Part shown: one piece after another, positions 47,733-55,884 of the stretch
How the letters are laid out: the number at the start of each line of letters is the position of its first letter
How positions within the stretch are numbered: the first letter of the stretch is position 1
Assembly (NCBI RefSeq): GCF_900100545.1
Contig: NZ_FNDP01000013.1
Span: 19,610-83,609, forward strand
DNA: 64,000 bases
Direction: 5' to 3'
Source of the DNA: Pseudobutyrivibrio sp. 49
GTDB taxonomy: Bacteria > Bacillota > Clostridia > Lachnospirales > Lachnospiraceae
Made by a program: the position numbers and the translations under genes
The notes under the pieces: generated by a model
What the model was told of the DNA's origin: nothing
What the model saw: the letters and a program-made list of their open reading frames with translations, nothing else
Databases searched by the model: none

Positions 47733-48424
47733 CCTACTAACCTCCTATTTTTTGTGTACTCCATGAAAATAGCATTTAAATCATCCTCAGGTGTAATCAT
47801 TCCCTGATATACTACATGTCCTTCTGAAATAATGCCTACTGCGTCTGCTATCATCTGAACCTCACTTAAGATATGGCTGGACATAATAATAGAAATACCC
47901 TGCTTTGAAAAGCTTCTCAGCAATTCACGTAGCTCTTCAATACCGTAAGGGTCCAATCCATTAGTAGGTTCATCCAAAATAAGAAGCTTTGGATCATTTA
48001 GTAAAGCTAAAGCAATACCAAGTCTCTGCTTCATTCCAAGAGAAAAATCTCCTGCCTTCTTGTTGCCAGTTTTTGCAATTCCTGTAATCTCAAGCTTCTC
48101 CTGAATACGTTCCTTAGGTACTCCTAAAAGCTTTGCCTTCACCAACATGTTCTCATATGCTGTCAGGTTAGGATAAATTGGAGGCATCTCAATTAATGCT
48201 CCTATATCGGCTAGAGCCTTTCTTGTCCATGGCTTTTCATCATAATATATTGTTCCGCTGGTTGGCTTCGCAATTCCTGTAATCATTTTTAATATTGTCG
48301 ATTTTCCTGCTCCATTTGGTCCCAGCAATCCATAAATCTTTCCTTCTGGAATTTCCAGATTCACATTTTCAACGGCTGTAAAGCCAAAATACTTTTTTGT
48401 TAGATTTTCTGTTCTTAAAATCAT
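47729..48424 (-). CDS. lanF: Lantibiotic immunity ABC ATPase LanF
   Basis: A 231-residue ATPase with Walker A GPNGAGKST, signature FSLGMKQRLGIA and Walker B LLILDEPTNGLD. Close to the lantibiotic-protection NisF/MutF group, it drives LanE and LanG. AGGAGGAG precedes the ATG. It has its own promoter with a TCT-N8-TCT element, and a terminator lies between it and the precursor genes. Confidence 0.92.
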   Translation of the reverse strand: MILRTENLTKKYFGFTAVENVNLEIPEGKIYGLLGPNGAGKSTILKMITGIAKPTSGTIYYDEKPWTRKALADIGALIEMPPIYPNLTAYENMLVKAKLLGVPKERIQEKLEITGIAKTGNKKAGDFSLGMKQRLGIALALLNDPKLLILDEPTNGLDPYGIEELRELLRSFSKQGISIIMSSHILSEVQMIADAVGIISEGHVVYQGMITPEDDLNAIFMEYTKNRRLVG

Positions 48425-48449
48425 CTGTATCTCCTCCTTATTTACGTCT

Positions 48450-48483
48450 ATCTTAAAATCTAATTCTAAAGATTTTCTAAAGA
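48450..48483 (-). promoter_or_regulatory. lanF promoter with TCT-N8-TCT element
   Basis: Minus strand: two TCT triplets (48481-48483 and 48470-48472, read as AGA on plus) separated by exactly 8 nt, inside a perfect 11-bp direct repeat AATCTTTAGAA. They are followed 14 nt later by the -10-like TAAGAT (48450-48455). This matches the layout of the nisin-inducible promoters. Confidence 0.72.
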
Positions 48484-48502
48484 TTTAAATTGAATTTTCA
48501 TT

Positions 48503-48544
48503 TTCAAAAAAAGGCTAATCAGTAAAAACTACTGATTAGCCTTT
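48503..48544 (-). terminator. Attenuating terminator between lanA1 and lanF
   Basis: Minus strand: 14-bp perfect stem AAAGGCTAATCAGT/ACTGATTAGCCTTT followed by a run of T, 12 nt after the lanA1 stop. It would let the precursor messages accumulate while limiting read-through into lanFEG. Confidence 0.88.
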
Positions 48545-48555
48545 CCTGTTTACGA

Positions 48556-48732
48556 TTAACCAACATGAACTGAGCAGTTACATGTAGCTGACGATCCAGC
48601 GCAGCCCATCAATAAACCTGTTACACAACCTGGTGTGCAAAGTGACTTACTTGTGATCTTTACGTCTGCCTTCTTTGTGTCATCCTTTGATACTGTTACA
48701 TCAAGATTGAAATCGTTGTTGAATTTTTCCAT
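48556..48732 (-). CDS. lanA1: Nisin-like lantibiotic precursor LanA1
   Basis: A 58-residue class I precursor. The leader (25 residues, FNLD box in NNDFNLDVTVSK) ends in Lys; the core of 33 residues begins ITSKSLCTPGC. All nisin ring positions are kept: Ser3-Cys7, Thr8-Cys11, Thr13-Cys19, Ser23-Cys26, Thr25-Cys28, plus Thr2 and Ser5 for dehydration. Differences from nisin A include Ile4 to Lys, Lys12 to Val, Ala15 to Leu, hinge Asn-Met-Lys to Ala-Gly-Ser, His27 to Asn, Ile30 to Val, Ser33 to Gly and loss of Lys34. AAGGAG lies 8 nt before ATG. It should bind lipid II and form pores like nisin (inferred). Confidence 0.95.
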   Translation of the reverse strand: MEKFNNDFNLDVTVSKDDTKKADVKITSKSLCTPGCVTGLLMGCAGSSATCNCSVHVG

Positions 48733-48804
48733 TTTTTGTTCTCCTTTTTCTGATTAATATTTTTAGTTTTGTTTTTTTAGTTACTTGTTAGTTAGTATTT
48801 CCGA

Positions 48805-48981
48805 TTATCCTACATGAACTGAGCAGTTACATGTAGCTGACGATCCAGCACAGCCCATTAATAAACCTGTTACACAACCTGGTGTGCAAAGTGACTTACT
48901 TGTGATCTTTACGTCTGCCTTCTTTGCGTCGTCCTTTGATACTGTTACATCAAGATTGAAATCGTTGTTGAATTTTTCCAT
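48805..48981 (-). CDS. lanA2: Nisin-like lantibiotic precursor LanA2
   Basis: A 58-residue precursor with a core identical to LanA1. Only one leader residue differs (Thr19 to Ala: KDDAKKADVK), a near-perfect tandem duplicate about 250 bp away. The same ribosome site and ring pattern apply. Such duplicates suggest gene-dosage of one product, and comparison of the intergenic DNA shows recent tandem duplication. Confidence 0.95.
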   Translation of the reverse strand: MEKFNNDFNLDVTVSKDDAKKADVKITSKSLCTPGCVTGLLMGCAGSSATCNCSVHVG

Positions 48982-49054
48982 TTTTTTGTTCTCCTTTTTT
49001 CTGATAAATTTTTGTGTTTTTGTTTTTAAGTTATTTGTTAGTTACTATTTTTGA

Positions 49055-49231
49055 TTATCCAACATGAACTGAGCAGTTGCATGTAGCTGTCTTATTGTTA
49101 CAGCCCATTAATACACCTGTTACACAGCCTGGTGTGCAAAGTGACTTACTTGTAATCTTTACATCTGCCTTCTTTGTGTCGTCCTTTGATACTGTTACAT
49201 CAAGATTGAAATCGTTGTTGAATTTTTCCAT
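49055..49231 (-). CDS. lanA3: Nisin-like lantibiotic precursor LanA3 (variant hinge)
   Basis: A 58-residue precursor with the same leader as LanA1 and core ITSKSLCTPGCVTGVLMGC, then NNKTATCNCSVHVG. It differs from A1/A2 at position 15 (Val) and in the hinge (Asn-Asn-Lys), and keeps Thr23 so ring D is methyllanthionine as in nisin. It is the member closest to nisin A in the C-terminal half. The cluster therefore makes at least two nisin-like products. Confidence 0.95.
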   Translation of the reverse strand: MEKFNNDFNLDVTVSKDDTKKADVKITSKSLCTPGCVTGVLMGCNNKTATCNCSVHVG

Positions 49232-49297
49232 TTTTTTGTTCTCCTTTTTTCTAATAATATTTTTGTTATTAAGTTACTTGTTAGTTCGTATTTACGA

Positions 49298-49471
49298 TTA
49301 CTTGGTATATACTGTGTCGCTGCCTGAAGGGCACTTATGACAACCCATTAAAATTCCTGTTGGACAGCCTGGTGTACAAAGTGATATGCTTTTGAACTGC
49401 ACATCTGCGCTTTTTGTATTATCCTTTGATACTGTTAAATCAAGATCAAAGTCGTTTTTTAATTTTGCCAT
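49298..49471 (-). CDS. lanA4: Divergent lantibiotic precursor LanA4
   Basis: A 57-residue precursor and first gene of the lanA run. The leader (FDLD box in NDFDLDLTVSK) ends in Gln, as in the subtilin leader, and the core starts FKSISLCTPGC, resembling subtilin's Trp-Lys-Ser. Rings A, B and C are possible (Ser3-Cys7, Thr8-Cys11, Thr13-Cys19), but the nisin D/E ring segment is replaced by HKCPSGSDTVYTK with a single extra Cys22 ahead of Ser24, Ser26, Thr28 and Thr31. Pro12 replaces Lys12. It might be a second antimicrobial, a partner peptide or a signal. Confidence 0.92.
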   Translation of the reverse strand: MAKLKNDFDLDLTVSKDNTKSADVQFKSISLCTPGCPTGILMGCHKCPSGSDTVYTK

Positions 49472-49540
49472 TGGTTTTCCTCCTTTCTATTTTTTTCTTT
49501 TTATCTATATTTATTTGTCGCTTTCCTTATCGACAAGAGA

Positions 49541-49574
49541 AATATAACAAGCAATTCTCAAGAAAATATCAAGA
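49541..49574 (-). promoter_or_regulatory. lanA4 promoter with TCT-N8-TCT element
   Basis: Minus strand: TCT (49572-49574), 8 nt, TCT (49561-49563), 14 nt, then -10 TATATT (49541-49546). It sits 70 nt before the lanA4 start and drives the precursor run. The rest of the 130-nt gap to lanC is AT-rich. Confidence 0.78.
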
Positions 49575-49601
49575 TTAAAATTTATTTTTAAAATTTTTTA
49601 T

Positions 49602-50891
49602 TTATAATCCAAAAGCACTTTGGTATACACCTCTTCCACTTCCATCATCCTGCAATGCCAAGACTATCCCCGTACTTCCGTTTAAAAGTCCTGGTTCATG
49701 ATAATCTCTGAAATCTTTCAGCTCTGGACTATACTCATGATCACAGAATCCGAAAGGAAGCCTCTTATCGAAGGTATCTAAAATTAATTTTTCCAAGACG
49801 TCACATTCTTCCTGTAAAAAATACTGTCCCACTACATTTTGTGAAGCCTTAGCAATCTGTAAAAGACCAGAATAGCCATGACAAAAGGTTGGTGCAAAAT
49901 TTGCATCTCGCTTCTGAATTGCTTTCTTCATGTTATCCATAGCCATAAGTCTAATATCTGCATCTGTTACTACATCGGTAGCCTGAAGCAATCCGTAACA
50001 TATTCCAGGAGCACCATAGCACCATGCATCTCTACGGAAAAAGTCACCTTCTCCAGGATTAGCTTTTCCTGCCATAACAGCGTCATATTCCTCTGAAGAC
50101 AACTGCCCTTTCCAAATGAAGCGGTCATCCTCAAGAATTTTAAATTTTTCATAGTAATCCATAATCAACTTGATGGCTTCCAGCTGTCCTGGACGCTTGA
50201 TGCCTTTTTTATAAGCCTTCGCTAATACTCCCAATACACCTGCAATGCCATGGGCATACCCTGAATTATATGCACCGTGAGGATACATGATTCGTTCATC
50301 ATCGCTAAAGAGATATTGTGGTGGCACTAGCCATCCTCCTTCCCCTAAAGTAAAATGAATTAACGCATCTACAAATCCCTCGGCTGTATGATAAATAACA
50401 TCGTCATCCAAATGTAAAAGCAGATAGCTGGTTATACCAGCAAGACCAGAAATAATGTCATATCCAACGATTGCTTTTGCATCTACTCTGGCAATTAATC
50501 CCTTAGAATTACCTGCAATTGCGCCATTAATGGTCTTAAGTGCGTTCTCGTAACCCCCTGTTTTTTGTGCCAGTGATGTAATAGCCAATCCCAAACCAGC
50601 CATTCCATTGTGTAGACTTAGATCTGGATAGCCATCTCTATTACACTGCTCTACTGCCTTTGCGATAAAGTCTTTTGCCACCTTCTCCATTCTGTCATCC
50701 TCTGCTTCATCCAGCAGCTGAGAAAATACCAGGCTTATGCCTGGAAGACCAGCGCAAAGTGAGCGATGGTCCCAGGGTATAACCTCTCCCAAGGCACTGC
50801 GGCTATTGGCTGGATCCTCCATTAATGCCTTCATTTCCTCGTAATTCATAAGCTTTTCAACTGTTATTTTTACAACTTCGTTTTTATCCAT
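49602..50891 (-). CDS. lanC: Lantibiotic cyclase LanC
   Basis: A 429-residue enzyme that adds Cys thiols to dehydrated residues to close the thioether rings. Zinc ligands and motifs are visible in the alpha-toroid repeats: YAHGIAGVLG, Cys in DAWCYGAPGICYG and Cys-His in FCHGYSG. The length is typical. It follows lanT by 4 nt and ends 130 nt before lanA4; it acts with LanB on the precursors in the cytoplasm. Confidence 0.95.
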   Translation of the reverse strand: MDKNEVVKITVEKLMNYEEMKALMEDPANSRSALGEVIPWDHRSLCAGLPGISLVFSQLLDEAEDDRMEKVAKDFIAKAVEQCNRDGYPDLSLHNGMAGLGLAITSLAQKTGGYENALKTINGAIAGNSKGLIARVDAKAIVGYDIISGLAGITSYLLLHLDDDVIYHTAEGFVDALIHFTLGEGGWLVPPQYLFSDDERIMYPHGAYNSGYAHGIAGVLGVLAKAYKKGIKRPGQLEAIKLIMDYYEKFKILEDDRFIWKGQLSSEEYDAVMAGKANPGEGDFFRRDAWCYGAPGICYGLLQATDVVTDADIRLMAMDNMKKAIQKRDANFAPTFCHGYSGLLQIAKASQNVVGQYFLQEECDVLEKLILDTFDKRLPFGFCDHEYSPELKDFRDYHEPGLLNGSTGIVLALQDDGSGRGVYQSAFGL

Positions 50892-50895
50892 TTAA

Positions 50896-52698
50896 TTAAC
50901 CTGCCTCTGCATAGTTTTCTGCTTCATACATATCCTGATATACCTTGCAGCGTTCAATTAACTGGTCGTGGGTTCCTACATCAACCACGTGCCCCTGCTG
51001 CATTACCACTATTTCGTCTGCCTTCTTTGCTGCACACAAACGATGCGAAATGTAAATACCCATTTTGTCCTCAGACAGTCTGAAGAAACGGTCAAAGGCA
51101 TCCTTTTCTGACAAAGTATCAAGCGCTGCATTTGGTTCATCCAACATGTAGCAGTCTGCATCCTTCATATAGATACGAGAAAGTGCCACCTTCTGCCACT
51201 GTCCCTGAGAAAGCTCTCGGCCATTTTCAAACCAGTTGCCCAACTGCATCTGTAAGTTTGCATTGCCATCCTCTCCCTCTAGGAAAGGTGTGCCCACCTT
51301 CTTTAAGGATTCTCTGATTTGTTCCTCACTATCCATGTTTCTAATATCACCAAAGCCAACATTTTCCTTTAATGATAATTCGTATTTTACAAAGTCCTGG
51401 AATAATACTGATATACGTTGATAGTAGCTTGCAGTATCAAGAGCCGTACTTTTAACTCCGTTGATCTTAATATCTCCTTTTTCTGGTCGATAAAGACCTA
51501 CCATCAGCTTTAACAATGTACTCTTACCAGAACCGTTAGGTCCCACAATAGCGATGCGCTTACCCTTCTTAAACTTTAAATTTATATCTTCAAGTGCATT
51601 GTGCTCGCCATCGTAAGAGTAACTTACATGATTCATTGAAATTTCCTGAATGGTGTCATCTATTGGTGTTACTTCAGACTGCTCCTTGTGGTTTTCTTTT
51701 AAAAAATCCTCCAGCATCTGCATGTAAAGCGAGCAGCTGTAAATAATATATAATCCTGTCATGATGCCTCTGGATTCACTCTGTACCATTGATACAGAAC
51801 GAATAATACTCATTACATTACCTACCAATATGTGTCCTAAATAAGCATCTACTACTGATAATCCAATTACTATTCCACTTAAGAGATAGATGGCAATACC
51901 ATAAAGCACGTTGAAGAAGGTTTTCTGATTAAGGATTGTTTTATTCTGTACTACAAATCCATCAGAAGCCTCCTTGAACTTTTCAAGGATATAATCACTT
52001 ATGTTTAATACCTTCATTTCCTTAAATGAAAAATCATGTGTCATAAGATGGTTGTAATACCATAATTTTCTCTCGCCACTGGCGCGGTTCCACATGATAT
52101 CAAATTCCTTCTGACCAATACGTAAGTAGTACAATACAGCCAAAACTGGAATTATTAACATGCCAAGTGCTGCAAATGGCTTCCACATCACAAGAATAGT
52201 GAGCACAGACACTAAAGACATTGTTGAGGTAAATATAGATATTACCGCCATAAACATCTGGTACGGTTTATAGCCTATCTCTGTTGTAAGCTTCTCTACC
52301 TTGTCATAAGTGTGTGCCTGCTCGAAATTCTTCAGTTCCATCTTGGAACACTCGCTCATCATGCGGTGTTGAAGTCCATATTGTAATTTGTATTGATAGA
52401 TGGAGGTCACATATGATGTGACCTCAGATAAGAGATAGGATAAAACGTTGTATCCTATGAATGCTCCCACCAGAATTAGCGTACGCTGCATCGAGCAATT
52501 TGCTACATCTACAATTGAGTTAATCAAACCCTGTGTAATCAGTATGCTGACCACCGGCAATACACCTGACAGCAAACTGAAAAACACTAGAAAGCTAAAT
52601 AATTTTTTATCTACTGAGGATAAAATATCTATTGTTCCAGGCAACTGCTTCATTGCCTTTAAAATATCCCCAAATGTTACTTTTTTTTGTTCCTCCAT
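50896..52698 (-). CDS. lanT: Lantibiotic exporter LanT
   Basis: About 600 residues from ATG 52698, which has AGGAGA 7 nt upstream (a longer frame starts at 52716). A six-helix membrane domain is followed by an ATPase with Walker A GPNGSGKST, LSQGQWQKVALSR and YMLDEPNAALD. There is no N-terminal C39 peptidase domain, so like NisT it exports the modified precursor with its leader still attached. A separate protease must remove the leader. Confidence 0.94.
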   Translation of the reverse strand: MEEQKKVTFGDILKAMKQLPGTIDILSSVDKKLFSFLVFFSLLSGVLPVVSILITQGLINSIVDVANCSMQRTLILVGAFIGYNVLSYLLSEVTSYVTSIYQYKLQYGLQHRMMSECSKMELKNFEQAHTYDKVEKLTTEIGYKPYQMFMAVISIFTSTMSLVSVLTILVMWKPFAALGMLIIPVLAVLYYLRIGQKEFDIMWNRASGERKLWYYNHLMTHDFSFKEMKVLNISDYILEKFKEASDGFVVQNKTILNQKTFFNVLYGIAIYLLSGIVIGLSVVDAYLGHILVGNVMSIIRSVSMVQSESRGIMTGLYIIYSCSLYMQMLEDFLKENHKEQSEVTPIDDTIQEISMNHVSYSYDGEHNALEDINLKFKKGKRIAIVGPNGSGKSTLLKLMVGLYRPEKGDIKINGVKSTALDTASYYQRISVLFQDFVKYELSLKENVGFGDIRNMDSEEQIRESLKKVGTPFLEGEDGNANLQMQLGNWFENGRELSQGQWQKVALSRIYMKDADCYMLDEPNAALDTLSEKDAFDRFFRLSEDKMGIYISHRLCAAKKADEIVVMQQGHVVDVGTHDQLIERCKVYQDMYEAENYAEAG

Positions 52699-52708
52699 TT
52701 TCTTTCTC

Positions 52709-55700
52709 CTATGCAATTTCTTCCTGAGCTTGTGTCAGTTGATATTTCTTGGCGTGTAGAATGCCCTCGGCATAACACATAGCCTTAGCTTCTGCCTCGC
52801 GATCAATGCCCATCATGCGATTGCAGTGCAGATGGAGTACGCTGTATAAAATTTCCTTTTTCTTCTCATAACCCAGCTTCTCCAATTGTTCTCTATACTG
52901 GTAGATTGCGTGATTTCTCATATCAATAACTGGCATCACAGCTGCGTTTTCACCTGAACGTAACCCTTGCCAATTTTGTTCTATATCGCACAATTTCAGC
53001 ATCTCATTTTTATCTTTTTTAAAGGCACCCAGGTGGGTAGCTACGTGAAACTGTTCAAGGAAATCCAGTTGCTCGTCAACTGTATCAAAAAATTCTTGCG
53101 TATATCTTAAAACTGATATTACTGTCATGGTGAAGGCATCCAACTTTGTCCGTCCCATCCTGTGAAGCAACAGTAAGTTTTCTACTACACTACTGTCCGC
53201 AACAAATAATTGCTCCGCGTATGGTATAAGAGCTGTTCCTCCATATCTTTCTGTCTCCTGCTCATATATTCCGATGGAATAATCTCCCACCAGATTCTGT
53301 GCCATCAGTCGATTGAACCAAGCGAGAATTTCTGGCATTGCTCGGTATAGATTCTCTGACTGACCTCCAAAACGGATTCGTAAATGCGTACGCACATCTA
53401 CATATCTCATGAAGAAGTGGCTTATACCATGTTCTTCCTCCATCTTTTTGGCAAACTCCTTCAGCTCCATGGTAATCATTTCCTCTTCACGAGATTGTTT
53501 ACAATAAACCTTGAAATACAACCACTGCTGCAATGGTGTTTTCAGATAGGTCTCCCTTGCCAGAACTTCCTTTTCCGGTATGGAAACTGGAGTCATTAAC
53601 TTTTCTCGTTTCGTTATATTGGCAATAATTTCCATGGTATGTGGGCCATCCCCCATAGCAAGCTCTTCATGACCACTGGTTTCTACAGTTAAGGAACTAA
53701 GTGGATCTTTCCTAAAGATATCGTAGAGAGTCTTCATTCCCCATGGGTTTGAAGTATCCAACTGTATCTTGTTGTCTGTTTGCACCAGACGAATCTTTGT
53801 TGGTATATGATGTTTTGCTGCATATTTTTCATATACCTCTGCGAATTTTTCCTCCGTCAATCCCTTAAGTGGCAGGCCCATCTGTTGAGCTGATAAATTC
53901 CAACACTCTCTGGTAACGCAGATATCTTTATAGAATAAGGCTGGTATATGATTGCAATCTTTGAAGAGTCGATTCCAAGGATAGTCAAACCATGTATATG
54001 CATCATCATTATGAATTTCCAGCAAGAAACGATATACGTTTGGATAGAGCATCTTGTTAAACATGTTGCTGCTTCCAAAGCGAATAATCTCACCTGTCTT
54101 AATATGCTTCGCATAGAATCGGTTGTTCCAAACACCAACAACGATATCCTCTACTCTAATCTCCTTATCCTGCTGCACCCAAGGGCCCATGACGTAATCT
54201 CTTCCAGTGCATGATCGACACACATTTCCATGTCGTGTATCTGCAGGCAAGAACTGAATCTCACAGGATTTCTCACCCTCTCTTTCCACACGGTCTTGAA
54301 TGTTTGTCAACATTTCACGTATACGAGAATCATGAATGGAAAATCTTCCCAGGGTACTTCCTCCAATAGGTGAGCCACCACTGCCGTTATACTCCAGTCG
54401 GTATGTACCATCCTGTTCCGTCAAATTGAAATATAAATCAAAGGAATCAAAGGTTTTATTTGGTTCCACATCACCCAGAAGCTCAATTAATCCTGGATCA
54501 TCCAGTCGAATCTCTTTTCCATTTTCGATTGCGTTTTCATACAGCATGGTCAGGTACTTTCTCACTGCTTCATCTGTAGTTGAACTAATATTATTAACTG
54601 TCTGATAATCCGTAGGATTGGTATAACCGTATGGAGCGCCTAACCCGATGGTTGCATCCATCATCTCTAACACCGGCACTTCTCGGTCCATTCCATACTT
54701 CTCTATAAATCGATTTCGATACTGTTCCAATACTCTATGATCTATACTGCACTTTGCAGATAATGCTGCAAAAAAGTTAGCTAAATCTTCAATTTGAGTT
54801 TTCATGTCATATCCAAGAACGACTCCGTTATCCTGTAATATGGTATCTACCTGAAGACATTCATCACTATCATATAAATTATGCATCTTCTCCTGAAGCT
54901 CTTCATATATGTCTATGCCCTCTCCGATGTCGGTATCTTCATATTCCTCATATCCTGATACGATATCCTCCAACGCATTAACATCACCAATACCGTACTT
55001 CTTGCATGTCTCCAGCAAATAGTGCATAGGTTTTGTTTCATCCAAGGTAGGTCGTAAAACAGATACCAAAATATGATTTTCTACCAATTCCGTCAGATAA
55101 CGATCGATAACTTCATCTCCTACATCAATGTAGATGTCTCGAATGGCTTTAACCAAGGTTTCGTATGGAGTATATTCAGTTGCATAGTTTTCTACGATTT
55201 CAAATACTCGTGTGCTTCGAATACTTTTCTCATCCGCTGAATCTTCGTTGGTATAAATCAATGTGATTCGATTACCATCATGTGCGGCTGCTCCTGTTAT
55301 TTTCCATGCCAGCTTCTTGGTATATTCTCGCTCCAATTGCTCAACGTAACCATACAACCATTTGGCATCTGGAAGGATGTGCTTTTCGCTGGTATGTTGA
55401 ACATCAGCAAGGCTTCCTTCCTTTTCAAAGCTTCCAACACCAACTCCTGCAAATAATCCAAAAGGTGTTGTTCTTCGAGTTGCTCTGGCGTAATACTTGT
55501 AGACAGAAGTTAATACCTCCCTTCGAGCTTTCTTGGAAAATGTCTCTGGTTCCTTTACTAGCAAGCACATGCTTTCATAAAGTCCTCGGCTGGCGATTCT
55601 CACCTTTTCAAGAAATTTTTTATCGGAACACAGTTCCAATAATCCTTCGTCAGTTTCCTTCATCTCCGCAGGAGACAATGGTGTGCGATAGATATAATTC

Positions 55701-55726
55701 TTTTCGCAGTTATAAATTTTTTTCAT
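52709..55726 (-). CDS. lanB: Lantibiotic dehydratase LanB
   Basis: A 1,005-residue full-length LanB. The large N-terminal domain (about 1-700) glutamylates Ser/Thr with glutamyl-tRNA. The C-terminal elimination domain (about 720-1000, PLQQWLYFKVYCKQSREEEM and RTHLRIRFGG) removes glutamate to give dehydroamino acids. First gene of the biosynthetic operon, it is 10 nt from lanT. The ATG at 55726 follows AGGAGAGAATAAATC. Key residues cannot be checked one by one here, but length and both domains agree with an intact enzyme. Confidence 0.95.
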   Translation of the reverse strand: MKKIYNCEKNYIYRTPLSPAEMKETDEGLLELCSDKKFLEKVRIASRGLYESMCLLVKEPETFSKKARREVLTSVYKYYARATRRTTPFGLFAGVGVGSFEKEGSLADVQHTSEKHILPDAKWLYGYVEQLEREYTKKLAWKITGAAAHDGNRITLIYTNEDSADEKSIRSTRVFEIVENYATEYTPYETLVKAIRDIYIDVGDEVIDRYLTELVENHILVSVLRPTLDETKPMHYLLETCKKYGIGDVNALEDIVSGYEEYEDTDIGEGIDIYEELQEKMHNLYDSDECLQVDTILQDNGVVLGYDMKTQIEDLANFFAALSAKCSIDHRVLEQYRNRFIEKYGMDREVPVLEMMDATIGLGAPYGYTNPTDYQTVNNISSTTDEAVRKYLTMLYENAIENGKEIRLDDPGLIELLGDVEPNKTFDSFDLYFNLTEQDGTYRLEYNGSGGSPIGGSTLGRFSIHDSRIREMLTNIQDRVEREGEKSCEIQFLPADTRHGNVCRSCTGRDYVMGPWVQQDKEIRVEDIVVGVWNNRFYAKHIKTGEIIRFGSSNMFNKMLYPNVYRFLLEIHNDDAYTWFDYPWNRLFKDCNHIPALFYKDICVTRECWNLSAQQMGLPLKGLTEEKFAEVYEKYAAKHHIPTKIRLVQTDNKIQLDTSNPWGMKTLYDIFRKDPLSSLTVETSGHEELAMGDGPHTMEIIANITKREKLMTPVSIPEKEVLARETYLKTPLQQWLYFKVYCKQSREEEMITMELKEFAKKMEEEHGISHFFMRYVDVRTHLRIRFGGQSENLYRAMPEILAWFNRLMAQNLVGDYSIGIYEQETERYGGTALIPYAEQLFVADSSVVENLLLLHRMGRTKLDAFTMTVISVLRYTQEFFDTVDEQLDFLEQFHVATHLGAFKKDKNEMLKLCDIEQNWQGLRSGENAAVMPVIDMRNHAIYQYREQLEKLGYEKKKEILYSVLHLHCNRMMGIDREAEAKAMCYAEGILHAKKYQLTQAQEEIA

Positions 55727-55774
55727 GATTTATTCTCTCCTAGTATTTTTTTACTGTTTTTATGTTATGGATGC

Positions 55775-55808
55775 AGTTTAACGAAGAATTATCAAGAAAT
55801 TATCAAGC
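55775..55808 (-). promoter_or_regulatory. lanB promoter with GCT-N8-TCT element
   Basis: Minus strand: GCT (55806-55808), 8 nt, TCT (55795-55797), 14 nt, then TAAACT (55775-55780). The two 11-nt blocks CTTGATAATTt are nearly perfect direct repeats. This is the same geometry as at lanA4 and lanF. Confidence 0.72.
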
Positions 55809-55821
55809 TCCAAAAAAATTT

Positions 55822-55859
55822 TTTAATAAAAAAAAGACACTGCTTTCGCAATGTCTTTT
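55822..55859 (-). terminator. Terminator after the LytTR regulator gene
   Basis: Minus strand: stem AAAAGACATTGCG/GCAGTGTCTTTT with one mismatch and a run of nine T. It separates the two-component genes from the lan biosynthetic operon. Confidence 0.88.
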
Positions 55860-55884
55860 CTATACTTTATTCCATATTACAAAT

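Larger units (their letters stand above)
48556..49231 (-). repeat. Tandem duplication of lanA units
   Basis: Three copies of a unit of about 250 bp (precursor gene plus TTTTTGTTCTCC ribosome-site region and T-rich spacer) stand head to tail. Units one and two are almost identical, the third carries changes in the hinge codons, and lanA4 upstream is a much more diverged copy. Confidence 0.9.

Noticed and set aside
48556..49231. CRISPR-like array
   Set aside because: Repeats are about 250 bp tandem genes with coding conservation, not short repeats with unique spacers.
49077..49340. Plus-strand frame across lanA3 and lanA4
   Set aside because: Antisense to two precursor genes and the spacer; no ribosome site.
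55775..55808. LytTR-binding site at lanB
   Set aside because: The 11-nt period and TCT triplets fit an OmpR/NisR-type element, and the sequence differs from the 21-nt-period repeats at 58.6 kb.
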